Assembly: GCF_900103585.1 (NCBI RefSeq)
Contig: NZ_FNHV01000004.1
Span: forward strand, 248,001 to 312,000
Length of the DNA stretch: 64,000 nucleotides
Source: Streptomyces sp. cf386
GTDB lineage: Bacteria > Actinomycetota > Actinomycetes > Streptomycetales > Streptomycetaceae
Direction: 5' to 3'
Shown: positions 8,489 to 15,667 of the stretch, one piece after another
Numbering within the stretch: position 1 is the stretch's first letter
Layout of the letters: every line of letters begins with the position of its first letter
Notes under the pieces: model-generated
What the model was told of the DNA's origin: nothing
Databases searched by the model: none
Seen by the model: the letters and a program-made list of their open reading frames with translations, nothing else
Translations under genes and position numbers: made by a program

Positions 8489-9403
8489 TCACACTCCGAA
8501 CAACTCCGCCGCGTTGTCGTGGCACACGGCCCGCAGCCACTCCTCCCCGAGACCCAGCCGTTCCAGGGCGTCGAGCTGGTGCACATACGGATAGGGGATG
8601 TTGGGGAAGTCGGAGCCGAGCAGGACGCGGTCGCCGAGCGCCGCCAGCCTCGGCAGGGCCCGGCGGGGAAACGGCATGAACCCCTCGGAGAAGTCGGTGA
8701 ACGCCATCGTCGTGTCCAGCCGTACCTCCCCGTACCGCTCGGCGAGGCCGAGGAACTCCTCGTACTCGGGCATCCCCAGATGCGCGACGATCAGCCGCAG
8801 CCGGGGGTGCCGCGCGAGGACCTGTGCGATCGGCTCGGGGCCGGTGTGCTTGCCGGGCGCGGGCCCGGAGCCGCAGTGGATCACCACGGGGATCCCGGCC
8901 TCGGCCAGCAACCCCCAAGCCGAATCTAGGAGTTGGTCAGCAGGGTCGTACGCCCCCACCTGTACATGCGCCTTGAAGACGCGCGCACCCGCCTCGACCG
9001 CCTCCCGGACGTATGCCTCGACGTCCGGCTCGGGGAACAGGGTGGCGGTGTGCAGACAGTCGGGGGTGCGGCGGGCGAAGTCGGCCGCCCAGCCGTTCAG
9101 CCACCGGGCCATGCCGGGCTTGTGCGGGTAGAGCATCGCGGTGAAGGCCCGTACGCCGAACTCCCGGAGCAGGGCCGTCCGTTCCGCTTCCTCCTGCCGG
9201 TAGGTGATCGGCCATTCGAGTCCGCCGGTCAGCGTTCCGAGCGCGTCGAAGTAGTCCCATACCTTGCGCAGGACGCGCTCGGGCATGAAGTGCGTGTGGA
9301 CGTCGATGAGCCCGGGAAGACCGAGCCGCTCCCAGAAGCGACGGACCTCGTCGGAGTCGGCTGCGTCGACAGGCGCCCTGTGGTGATCGTTCACGTCGCC
9401 CAC
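8489..9403 (-). CDS. Amidohydrolase family protein (Amidohydro_2, TIM-barrel metal hydrolase/decarboxylase)
   Basis: Metal-dependent hydrolase or decarboxylase of the ACMSD/Amidohydro_2 type, about 304 residues. Metal-binding and catalytic elements are in order: IDVHTHFMPERV near the N-terminus, FKAHVQVG, VVIHCGSGP, LIVAHLGMPEYEEF and LLGSDFPNIPYPY. The start is uncertain. I use GTG 9403 because sequence similar to family N-termini begins there; GTG 9394 is also possible, and neither has a strong ribosome site. It is divergent from a metallo-hydrolase across 190 bases that carry an array of repeated half-sites (see 9511-9582), so the two genes may share one regulator. The substrate is unknown. 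Confidence 0.85.
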   Translation of the reverse strand: MGDVNDHHRAPVDAADSDEVRRFWERLGLPGLIDVHTHFMPERVLRKVWDYFDALGTLTGGLEWPITYRQEEAERTALLREFGVRAFTAMLYPHKPGMARWLNGWAADFARRTPDCLHTATLFPEPDVEAYVREAVEAGARVFKAHVQVGAYDPADQLLDSAWGLLAEAGIPVVIHCGSGPAPGKHTGPEPIAQVLARHPRLRLIVAHLGMPEYEEFLGLAERYGEVRLDTTMAFTDFSEGFMPFPRRALPRLAALGDRVLLGSDFPNIPYPYVHQLDALERLGLGEEWLRAVCHDNAAELFGV

Positions 9404-9510
9404 GATCGGTGTGGGTGAGATGGGGGTCCACCCTTTCACGCAAGGGATCCATGAGGGATCTGTCACTCCGTTGGGTGCGGCGTTCGCAGGCCCGGACATC
9501 CTCGCGCCTC

Positions 9511-9582
9511 TCACGGTATGCCTTGCTCTTATCCGTGAGAAGAGGCTACGGTTCATCACGGATAAACCGCTCCCATCCGTGA
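9511..9582. promoter_or_regulatory. Four-half-site operator array (TCACGGAT/ATCCGTGA)
   Basis: Four copies of one half-site alternate in orientation: TCACGG at 9511, CCGTGA ending 9538, TCACGG at 9556 and CCGTGA ending 9582. The middle two extend to a perfect inverted repeat, TTATCCGTGA (9529-9538) and TCACGGATAA (9556-9565). The half-sites begin 21-23 bases apart, about two helical turns, so each can sit on the same DNA face. The last copy touches the GAGG ribosome site of the metallo-hydrolase gene. The layout fits a dimeric repressor binding twice and controlling both divergent genes. No regulator gene is adjacent, so the protein is unknown. Confidence 0.6.
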
Positions 9583-9593
9583 GGTGCTTCTTC

Positions 9594-10385
9594 GTGGCTC
9601 TCTCCGAGACGACCCGTGAGCAGTTCCCCGTCCGTGTCTTCGGCGGCCCGACCGCCTTCTTCGAGTACGGCGGACTGCGCTTTCTCACCGACCCCACCTT
9701 CGACGCTCCCGGCGACTACCCGGCATCGGGCGGCCCGCTCCTGACCAAGACCGCCCCCTCCACCGGCAACCCCACCGAACTCGGCCCCGTCGACGTCGTC
9801 CTGCTGTCCCACGACGAGCACGCCGACAACCTCGACCGCTCCGGCCGCGCCCTGCTCGCCGACGTGCCGCTCACCCTCACCACCCCGGGCGGTGGCAAGC
9901 GCCTCGGCGCCAAGGCGACCGGGCTGGCCGACTGGGAGTCGGTCGAGCTCGACCGCCCTGACGGCGGCACGGTCACCGTGACCGGTGTCCCCGCCGTCCA
10001 CGGCCCCGGCCCGCGCGAGGAGGTCGAGGCGTTCACCGGACAGGTCGTCGGCTTCGTCCTGACGGGGGACGGACTGCCCACGGTCTACGTCAGCGGCGAC
10101 AACGCCTCCCTCGACGCCGTCAGGGAGACGGCCGACCGTTTCGGGCCGGTGGACACGGCCGTCCTGTTCGCCGGCGCGCCCCGCTTCGCCGCCCTCTTCG
10201 ACGGCGAACCCCTCGTCCTCGACAGCGCCATGGCCGCCGAAGCCACTCGGATACTCGGCGCCCGCCGGGTGGTCCCCGTGCACTACGACAGCTGGACCCA
10301 CTTCACCGAGGGCCACGACGAGTTGGCGGCGGCCTTCGCCGCCGCGGGGCTCACCGACCGCCTGGACTGGGGTCAGCGGGGCTGA
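9594..10385 (+). CDS. MBL-fold (UlaG-like) metal-dependent hydrolase
   Basis: Metallo-beta-lactamase-fold hydrolase of 263 residues, likely cytosolic. The metal motif is SHDEHADNLD (an HxxHxDN variant), followed by VPAVHGPGP, YVSGDNASLDA and VPVHYDSWTHF. The start is taken at GTG 9594 because GAGG (9581-9584) lies at good distance and the protein then begins at the family N-terminus; the open frame continues upstream to 9411 through the operator region but that part is not protein-like. It is probably regulated through the half-site array at 9511-9582 together with the divergent amidohydrolase. The substrate is not known; UlaG relatives act on lactones and phosphoesters. Confidence 0.9.
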   Translation: MALSETTREQFPVRVFGGPTAFFEYGGLRFLTDPTFDAPGDYPASGGPLLTKTAPSTGNPTELGPVDVVLLSHDEHADNLDRSGRALLADVPLTLTTPGGGKRLGAKATGLADWESVELDRPDGGTVTVTGVPAVHGPGPREEVEAFTGQVVGFVLTGDGLPTVYVSGDNASLDAVRETADRFGPVDTAVLFAGAPRFAALFDGEPLVLDSAMAAEATRILGARRVVPVHYDSWTHFTEGHDELAAAFAAAGLTDRLDWGQRG

Positions 10386-10403
10386 CGGCGCCGGACGGCG
10401 CGG

Positions 10404-10535
10404 TCACTGCCGGGCGTCGTAGGCCTCGCGTGCCGCGAGTACTTCGGGGATGTATTCCTCGGCCCAACGACCCAGTGCCTGTAGCGGGGTGTGCAGATGC
10501 GCCCTGCTCCTGACCCGGCCCGGCCCGGCGATCAT
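10404..10535 (-). CDS. Small hypothetical protein coupled to tatA-like gene
   Basis: A 43-residue reading frame whose ATG (10535) overlaps the stop of the TatA-like gene in an ATGA arrangement. Third codon positions are mostly G or C, as expected for coding DNA here. The product ends in a helical, acidic stretch (LGRWAEEYIPEVLAAREAYD). I do not recognise it. It may be a tiny partner of the TatA-like protein or the leftover C-terminus of a larger gene. Only the coupling and codon bias support it. Confidence 0.35.
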   Translation of the reverse strand: MIAGPGRVRSRAHLHTPLQALGRWAEEYIPEVLAAREAYDARQ

Positions 10536-10762
10536 GGCCGAGGCTGCTGGGGCCCCTCGGGCTTCGACTCGTCCGGCGTGACCGTCTCCCCCTGGATCAC
10601 CCGGGGCGTGGCCGGATCGTCCTCGTCCCTCGCCGCCCTGGCCTCGGCCTTGAGGATGCGTGCCGACTTGCCCGCCGAACGAGCCAGGTCGGGGAGCTTC
10701 TTCGCACAGAGGACGGCTATGACGACGAGGAGGATGATCGCGAGTTCGCTCAGTCCGAACAT
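10532..10762 (-). CDS. TatA/E-like twin-arginine translocase subunit with altered hinge
   Basis: A 76-residue homologue of the pore-forming TatA/TatE subunit of the twin-arginine export system. It begins MFGLSELAIILLVVIAVL, the single membrane helix, continues with AKKLPDLARSAGKSARILKAE, the amphipathic helix, and ends with a charged, disordered tail. AAGGACAGGAC precedes the ATG. The normally conserved FG hinge between the two helices (usually FGxxKLP) reads LC (VLCAKKLP) here, so this is probably a diverged paralogue and not the main TatA. It is divergent from the acyltransferase gene with 108 bases between starts. Confidence 0.85.
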   Translation of the reverse strand: MFGLSELAIILLVVIAVLCAKKLPDLARSAGKSARILKAEARAARDEDDPATPRVIQGETVTPDESKPEGPQQPRP

Positions 10763-10870
10763 GAGGTCCTGTCCTTCTGGTGAGCCGGATGCCGTGTTGG
10801 CGCAGGTAGGGCAGCATCCCATGGTGGCGGGCTTGTGCGACCGCTCAGATGTATGGCTAGGGTGCTGGCA

Positions 10871-11935
10871 ATGTTCCGCGCCGACGCCACACCGGTAACT
10901 GACGCCACCCCCGTACCGGAACGACGGCGGCAGCCGCTGCCGTCCGCAGGGACGGAAGCGAGACGTGTCGAGCCGCGGGACCCCCACCTCGACAACGCCA
11001 AGTACCTGGCGATCCTGCTGGTCGCGACGGGACACGCATGGGAGCCGTTGCGTGAGGGCAGTCGGGCCGTCACCGCCCTGTACCTGCTCGTCTACGCCTT
11101 CCACATGCCGGTGTTCATCACCCTCTCCGGCTACTTCTCGCGCGGCTTCGACGAGAGTCCGGAGCGGGTCAGGCGGCTGCTGACCGGGCTCGTCGTGCCG
11201 TACGTCGTCTTCGAGGTGGCGTACACCTACTTCACCCAATGGACATCCCAGGACCCCGACCGGGCGATCAGCCTGCTCGATCCGCTGTACCTGACCTGGT
11301 ACCTGGCGGCGCTGTTCATCTGGCGGCTGACCTCGCCCGTCTGGCGACTCCTGCGGTGGCCGATGCCGGTCGCGCTCGGCCTCGCCATGCTGGCGACCGT
11401 CTCACCGTCCATCGGCGACGACCTCGACCTCCAGCGCGTGCTTCAGTTCCTGCCGTACTTCGTGCTGGGACTCTTCCTGAAGCCGGAGTACTTCGAGCTG
11501 GTGCGTCGCCGCGAGGTGCGTCTCCTGGCCGCGCCGGTCCTCTTCTGCGCACTCGCCGTGGCGTACTGGGCGGCCCCGCGGATGGACTACGCCTGGTTCT
11601 TCCACAGTGACAGCGCGCAGGAACTGGCCGTGCCGGCCTGGTGCGGGCCCGTGATGACCCTGGCCACCTTCGGCTGCTCTGTCGTCCTCGTGGCCTGCTT
11701 TCTCGCCTGGGTGCCGGGGCGCCGGACGTGGTTCACGGTGCTGGGCGCGGGCACGCTGTGCGGCTATCTGCTGCATGGCTTCGTCGCCCAGGGGGCCGAG
11801 TTCTGGGGCTGGTACGACGGCGCCTGGCTCCGGCAGCCGGTCGGCGAGATCACCGTCACGCTGATCGCCGCGGCGGTCATGACCGCACTGTGCGCCCCCG
11901 CCGTACAGCGGGTCTTCCGCCGTGGAGTGCGGTGA
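10871..11935 (+). CDS. Membrane acyltransferase (acyltransferase 3 family)
   Basis: Integral membrane O-acyltransferase of the NodX/OafA group, about 354 residues, which would transfer acetyl or other acyl groups to an envelope glycan or small molecule. Family landmarks are HLDNAKYLAILLVATGHAWEP with the conserved His, then about ten hydrophobic segments, including LYLLVYAFHMPVFITLSGYF and LTWYLAALFIWRLTSP. I start it at ATG 10871 because AGGGTG lies 6 bases upstream; ATG 10853 and GTG 10835 are alternatives in frame. It stands alone, divergent from the TatA-like gene. The acceptor is not evident. Confidence 0.9.
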   Translation: MFRADATPVTDATPVPERRRQPLPSAGTEARRVEPRDPHLDNAKYLAILLVATGHAWEPLREGSRAVTALYLLVYAFHMPVFITLSGYFSRGFDESPERVRRLLTGLVVPYVVFEVAYTYFTQWTSQDPDRAISLLDPLYLTWYLAALFIWRLTSPVWRLLRWPMPVALGLAMLATVSPSIGDDLDLQRVLQFLPYFVLGLFLKPEYFELVRRREVRLLAAPVLFCALAVAYWAAPRMDYAWFFHSDSAQELAVPAWCGPVMTLATFGCSVVLVACFLAWVPGRRTWFTVLGAGTLCGYLLHGFVAQGAEFWGWYDGAWLRQPVGEITVTLIAAAVMTALCAPAVQRVFRRGVR

Positions 11936-12041
11936 CCCGTTCGGGCGGCGGACCCGGATCTGGGGATCTCGGGAGGGCTCCCGAAGGGGCGACCCCATGA
12001 TGGCGCGCGGCTGAGCCGTAGCGGTGGAGAGGGGACGGGCG

Positions 12042-12974
12042 ATGCGGGTGATGACGAGGGCGGGGCGCTGCGCCCTGCTGGCGGTCGGGATCGTGCTGGT
12101 AGTGGGCGGATGCTCATCGGGGACGTCGGACGCGGCGGGCGATGGCGGCTCGGCGGGGGCTCGGGGGAGTGCGTCGAAGTCCAGCCCGTCGAAGTCCACC
12201 TCGTCGAAGTCCAACGTCCCGAGCCGGGCGCTGACGCAGTGGGCCGGGCAGATGTGTGAGGCCACGGAGCTGTTCGAGACGGCGAAGACGAACAGCGCGA
12301 TCGCGGTCAAGGACATCACCGACCCGCCCGACGACGCACTGATCGGCGCCGAGTTCATCGCGATGAGCTACCTGTCGGAGACGTCGTCGTCCCTCGACGA
12401 GATCGCCGGCGCGCTGAATGACGTACGACAGTCGGGCATCGCCGCGGCGGACCGGCTGCACGCCGGGCTGACCAAGGAGGTCGCGAGGGTCCGGCCGAAG
12501 GTCGACGAGCTCAGCGAGGCCGGCGGGTACACGAGCCCCGCGGAGGACTCGGTCGACCGGGCCGGACGCGTCGGCGACCTGGTCGCGTCCCTGAAGACGC
12601 CCGAGCCCGGCCTGTCTGCCGTGGCCGCCGAGGAGCCGAAGCTCTCGGCCGCGTACCGCGCCGCACCCGAGTGCGCCCCGCCAGCACCGCTGCCCGAGGC
12701 CGCCGACGCCACGGACGTCGCCGCCTGCGCGGACGGTGCCTGCGAGATCCTGGTGACGAAGCAGATCCACCTCACGGTCGGCGCATGGCGGCTGCGCGTG
12801 TCGCTGACGGAGACGAAGGCCACGGTGCGCAACAACGACCCCGACGGCGCCGTGGGGGAGACCTCACTGGCGGCCGGCGGCAGCGGAACCTTCGGCGACA
12901 AGAACGGCGAGGTCACCGTCAAGGCCGTCGCCGTGAACAAGGACGGCGCCGTGCTGAGCTTCCGCACGAAGTGA
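12042..12974 (+). CDS. Putative lipoprotein of unknown function
   Basis: A lipid-anchored exported protein of about 310 residues. The start ATG 12042 follows GAGAGGGG. The signal sequence ends in a lipobox VVGGC, with the Cys at about residue 24. A Ser/Lys-rich linker made of repeated SKSS/SKST units follows and is encoded by three copies of TCGAAGTCCA. The rest is a helical region (LTQWAGQMCEATELFE onwards) and a C-terminal beta-rich part (EILVTKQIHLTVGAWRLRV). I recognise no catalytic motif. It is probably an extracytoplasmic binding or structural protein. The gene lies between the acyltransferase and the monooxygenase, all in one direction but with gaps of 106 and 45 bases. Confidence 0.8.
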   Translation: MRVMTRAGRCALLAVGIVLVVGGCSSGTSDAAGDGGSAGARGSASKSSPSKSTSSKSNVPSRALTQWAGQMCEATELFETAKTNSAIAVKDITDPPDDALIGAEFIAMSYLSETSSSLDEIAGALNDVRQSGIAAADRLHAGLTKEVARVRPKVDELSEAGGYTSPAEDSVDRAGRVGDLVASLKTPEPGLSAVAAEEPKLSAAYRAAPECAPPAPLPEAADATDVAACADGACEILVTKQIHLTVGAWRLRVSLTETKATVRNNDPDGAVGETSLAAGGSGTFGDKNGEVTVKAVAVNKDGAVLSFRTK

Positions 12975-13019
12975 GACCCGAGTGAACGCCTGACACGCCG
13001 CTCTGCTTACCGTGGACCC

Positions 13020-14549
13020 ATGACGGCACCGCTGGACGTACTGGTGGTCGGCGCGGGACCGACAGGGCTCGCGCTCGCCGCGCAACTGCGCGCCTACGGG
13101 ACCCGGTTCCGTATCGTCGACCGCTCCCTGGACCGTGTGCGCGAGTCCCGGGCCCTCGGCATCCAGCCCCGCACCCTGGAGGCGCTGGCGGGCTTCGGCG
13201 TGACCGACCGGCTGGTGGCCCGCGGCAACCCGGCGGTGCGGCTGCGTATGCACCTGACCCGGCGCACGGTGTCGGTACCGCTCTTCGACATCGGGCTCCC
13301 CGACACCCCGTACCCCTTCCTGCTGTTCCTCTCGCAGGCCGAGACGGAGAACGTCCTCGGTGAGCACCTGGCCGAGCGGGACGTGACGGTCGAACGCGGC
13401 ACGGAGCTGCTCGGCCTTGAGCAGCGGGGCCCGCACGTCGTCTGCCGGCTGCGCGGTCGCGACGGCACGGAGGAGACCGTGACGGCGCGCTATGTCGTCG
13501 GCTGCGACGGCGCCCACAGCACCGTGCGAGCCGAGGCGGGCATCGATTTCGAGGGGTACGCCTATCCGCACACGTATCTGCTCGCCGACCTGCACGTCGA
13601 CGGGCTGGAGCCGGGCGCCGTGCACTCGTTCATGACCGGGGGCGGGGTGCTGTTCTTCTTCCCGCTCGGTACTCCGGCACCCTGGCGGATGCTCGCGATG
13701 AGGCCGTCCGACGCCCCGGACGGCAAGGTGACGCTGCCGCTCCTGCAAGGGATCGCCGACCGGTACGGCGCGCAGGGCCTGGTCCTGCGGGATCCGGTCT
13801 GGATGACCGACTTCCGGCTCCACAACCGCGGTGCCGCCCACTACCGCTCCGGGTCCTGCTTCCTGGCCGGCGACGCGGCCCACATCCACAGCCCGGCGGG
13901 GGCGCAGGGCATGAACACCGGCATCCAGGACGCCCTCAACCTGGGCTGGAAGCTGGCCCTGGTGTGCCGGGGCGACGCACCGCCGGAGCTGCTGGAGACG
14001 TACGAGAGCGAACGCGACCCGGTCGGCCGTGAGGTACGCCGGTTCACCGACCGCGCCTTCACCATCGGCACCAGTCCGCATCCCGTCCTCCGGTTCGCGC
14101 GCTCCCAACTCGTGCCCCGCCTGGCCCCGTTGGCGATGCGAGCGAGGGCTCCCCGCGCGTGGGCCTTCCGCACCGTCTCCGAACTCGGCATCCACTACCG
14201 CCGCAGCCCCGCCTCGACGACGGGCCCACGACCGCCCCGCCGCGGCCCGCGAGCCGGCGACCGGCTGCCCGACCGGCCTCAAGGCCTCCAGGCCCGGATC
14301 GCCGCCCCCGGCTGGCATCTGCTCCTGACCGGACCGCCGCACCTCTGGCCGGATGAGCGGCTCGCCCCGATTCTGGCCGGCCGGGAGGACCTGATCACCG
14401 TGCACCGCCTCGGCGACCGGAGCCCCTGGCCGGGCGTCGCCCAGGCACTCGTACGGCCCGACGGCCACCTCGGCTACGTCGCGAGCGGTACCGAGCCGGC
14501 GGGGCTGTGGGCCTACGTCGCCCGCTGGCTGCCGATCGAGCGGGCGTGA
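13020..14549 (+). CDS. FAD-dependent monooxygenase (PheA/TfdB aromatic hydroxylase type)
   Basis: Flavoprotein hydroxylase of 509 residues that would use NADPH and oxygen to hydroxylate an aromatic or polyketide-like ring. The dinucleotide fold is VVGAGPTGLALAAQL (residues about 6-20), the DG motif is VGCDGAHSTVRAE, and the GD motif is CFLAGDAAHIHSPAGAQGMN. The C-terminal third keeps a shortened thioredoxin-like part (WHLLLTGPPHLW, ALVRPDGHLGYVA) as in the phenol hydroxylase and rifampicin-monooxygenase groups. It could serve catabolism or antibiotic modification. No pathway genes flank it. Confidence 0.93.
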   Translation: MTAPLDVLVVGAGPTGLALAAQLRAYGTRFRIVDRSLDRVRESRALGIQPRTLEALAGFGVTDRLVARGNPAVRLRMHLTRRTVSVPLFDIGLPDTPYPFLLFLSQAETENVLGEHLAERDVTVERGTELLGLEQRGPHVVCRLRGRDGTEETVTARYVVGCDGAHSTVRAEAGIDFEGYAYPHTYLLADLHVDGLEPGAVHSFMTGGGVLFFFPLGTPAPWRMLAMRPSDAPDGKVTLPLLQGIADRYGAQGLVLRDPVWMTDFRLHNRGAAHYRSGSCFLAGDAAHIHSPAGAQGMNTGIQDALNLGWKLALVCRGDAPPELLETYESERDPVGREVRRFTDRAFTIGTSPHPVLRFARSQLVPRLAPLAMRARAPRAWAFRTVSELGIHYRRSPASTTGPRPPRRGPRAGDRLPDRPQGLQARIAAPGWHLLLTGPPHLWPDERLAPILAGREDLITVHRLGDRSPWPGVAQALVRPDGHLGYVASGTEPAGLWAYVARWLPIERA

Positions 14550-14593
14550 CACCCGGGGTGAACAGCTCGCGGCGTTGATCCGTACCCCTCTGC

Positions 14594-15106
14594 GTGCAGT
14601 CACACCGAGGAAGCTCCGAACCACCCTTCGTGCCGTCATCGCGAGGAAGCAGAGGAAGCATCGGCCGCGTCGCCACGGCCGGCGGTCTGGTTCTCCTGTT
14701 CCTGTCCACCGCGGCGTGCGGCGGGAGCGAGGACAAGGAGGCCGCGCCGAAGGGCAGTCCGACGAACGTCGCCGCCACCGTGGCCGGCGTCGTGGCCCCG
14801 GCGAAGGTCGAGGTGATCGCCGATCTGACGGGCTGCAAGGTCAAGATCCGGACCGAGGCGGACGAGCTGCGCGAGGGCGTCTGCCACACGGAGAAGGGCG
14901 ACTACCTCATCACCACGTTCCCCGAGGAGAAGTACAAGCTGACCTGGCTGGACGCGGCCTCGGTGTACGGCGGCAAGTACCTCGTCGGGACCCGCTGGGT
15001 GGTCAGCGCGAAACCGAAGCTGCTGGAGCAGCTCCGTCCCCGACTGGGCGGAAACATCCAGCAGTTGCGGGGCGTGGGCCCGGCCCCGGCACCCACCACG
15101 TCGTGA
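14594..15106 (+). CDS. Small putative lipoprotein
   Basis: An exported lipoprotein of up to 170 residues. The signal region GGLVLLFLSTAAC gives a lipobox STAAC. The mature part has two Cys (TGCKVKIR and EGVCHTEKGD), likely disulfide-bonded, in a compact beta-rich fold of about 110 residues. The start is doubtful: GTG 14594 gives the longest form, and GTG 14630 gives a shorter signal peptide, but neither has a clear ribosome site. GAGGAAGC occurs three times in the first 60 bases, which may confuse start assignment. The function is unknown. Confidence 0.75.
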   Translation: MQSHRGSSEPPFVPSSRGSRGSIGRVATAGGLVLLFLSTAACGGSEDKEAAPKGSPTNVAATVAGVVAPAKVEVIADLTGCKVKIRTEADELREGVCHTEKGDYLITTFPEEKYKLTWLDAASVYGGKYLVGTRWVVSAKPKLLEQLRPRLGGNIQQLRGVGPAPAPTTS

Positions 15107-15136
15107 TCGCCGGACCGGTACGGAGGGGCGCGCGCC

Positions 15137-15499
15137 TCACTCGGTCACGTCGCTGATCCCCAGGCGCAGATGCTCCACGTGGTACACGGCCTGGTCGAGC
15201 AGCTCGGCGACATGGTGGTCGTGCAGCGCGTACACGACCGAACGCCCGCGCCGCTCACCCACCACCAGGCCGAGATTGCGCAGGAGCCGCAGCTGATGGG
15301 AGCACGCGGACTGCTCCATGCCCACCTCCGCCGCCAACTCCGTGGCCGGCAGCGGCCCCTCGCGCAGGCGCGCCAGGATCAGCAGGCGGGAGGGGGTGGA
15401 CAGGGCCTGGAGGGTGGTGGCCACCTTGGCGACGTTGGCCGCGTCCAGGCGTACGCGCTCGGTGGCGTCCTGCGTGGTGGTGACGGCTCCATGACCCAT
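15137..15499 (-). CDS. ArsR/SmtB-family metal-sensing repressor
   Basis: Winged-helix repressor of 120 residues that should leave DNA when it binds a metal ion. The DNA-reading helices are in PATELAAEVGMEQSACSHQL, followed by the wing GERRGRSVVYAL. The C-terminal helix carries D-x-H-x10-H-x2-H (DHHVAELLDQAVYHVEH), the alpha-5 zinc/nickel/cobalt site of CzrA/NmtR-type proteins. I choose ATG 15499 with TAGGA upstream; ATG 15532 is open too but lies inside the probable operator (15529-15548). No efflux gene is adjacent, so the regulon is not visible beyond likely self-control. The divergent gene is the alkylation-repair alkA. Confidence 0.93.
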   Translation of the reverse strand: MGHGAVTTTQDATERVRLDAANVAKVATTLQALSTPSRLLILARLREGPLPATELAAEVGMEQSACSHQLRLLRNLGLVVGERRGRSVVYALHDHHVAELLDQAVYHVEHLRLGISDVTE

Positions 15500-15528
15500 G
15501 AGGGGCATCCTACCCATCACACCTGAAC

Positions 15529-15548
15529 ACATGAATGATTATTCATGT
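15529..15548. promoter_or_regulatory. Likely ArsR-family operator
   Basis: A perfect 8-4-8 inverted repeat, ACATGAATGATTATTCATGT, sits 30 bases upstream of the chosen start of the metal-sensing repressor. Its AT-rich, TGAA/TTCA-containing form matches the kind of dyad bound by ArsR/SmtB proteins. It stands out in a region that is otherwise very GC-rich. It probably mediates autorepression. Confidence 0.65.
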
Positions 15549-15667
15549 ACCATGCTCGGCCTTTGATCCGCCGGCCCGTCCGAGGTGATCCGGCAGCTCC
15601 CAGGACAACCAAGGTTGATGTCGGATTCTCGCCAGCCCCGTCGCCCTCCGTGGCCGATGCTGGACAC

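Noticed and set aside
6546..8918. 790-codon minus-strand frame across the ABC exporter genes
   Set aside because: Runs across two well-supported genes and a gene boundary; composition is that of GC-rich antisense DNA.
10404..10817. Longer 137-codon version of the small ORF next to the TatA-like gene
   Set aside because: Its first two thirds lie inside the TatA-like gene in another frame and look non-coding; only the last 43 codons were kept as doubtful.
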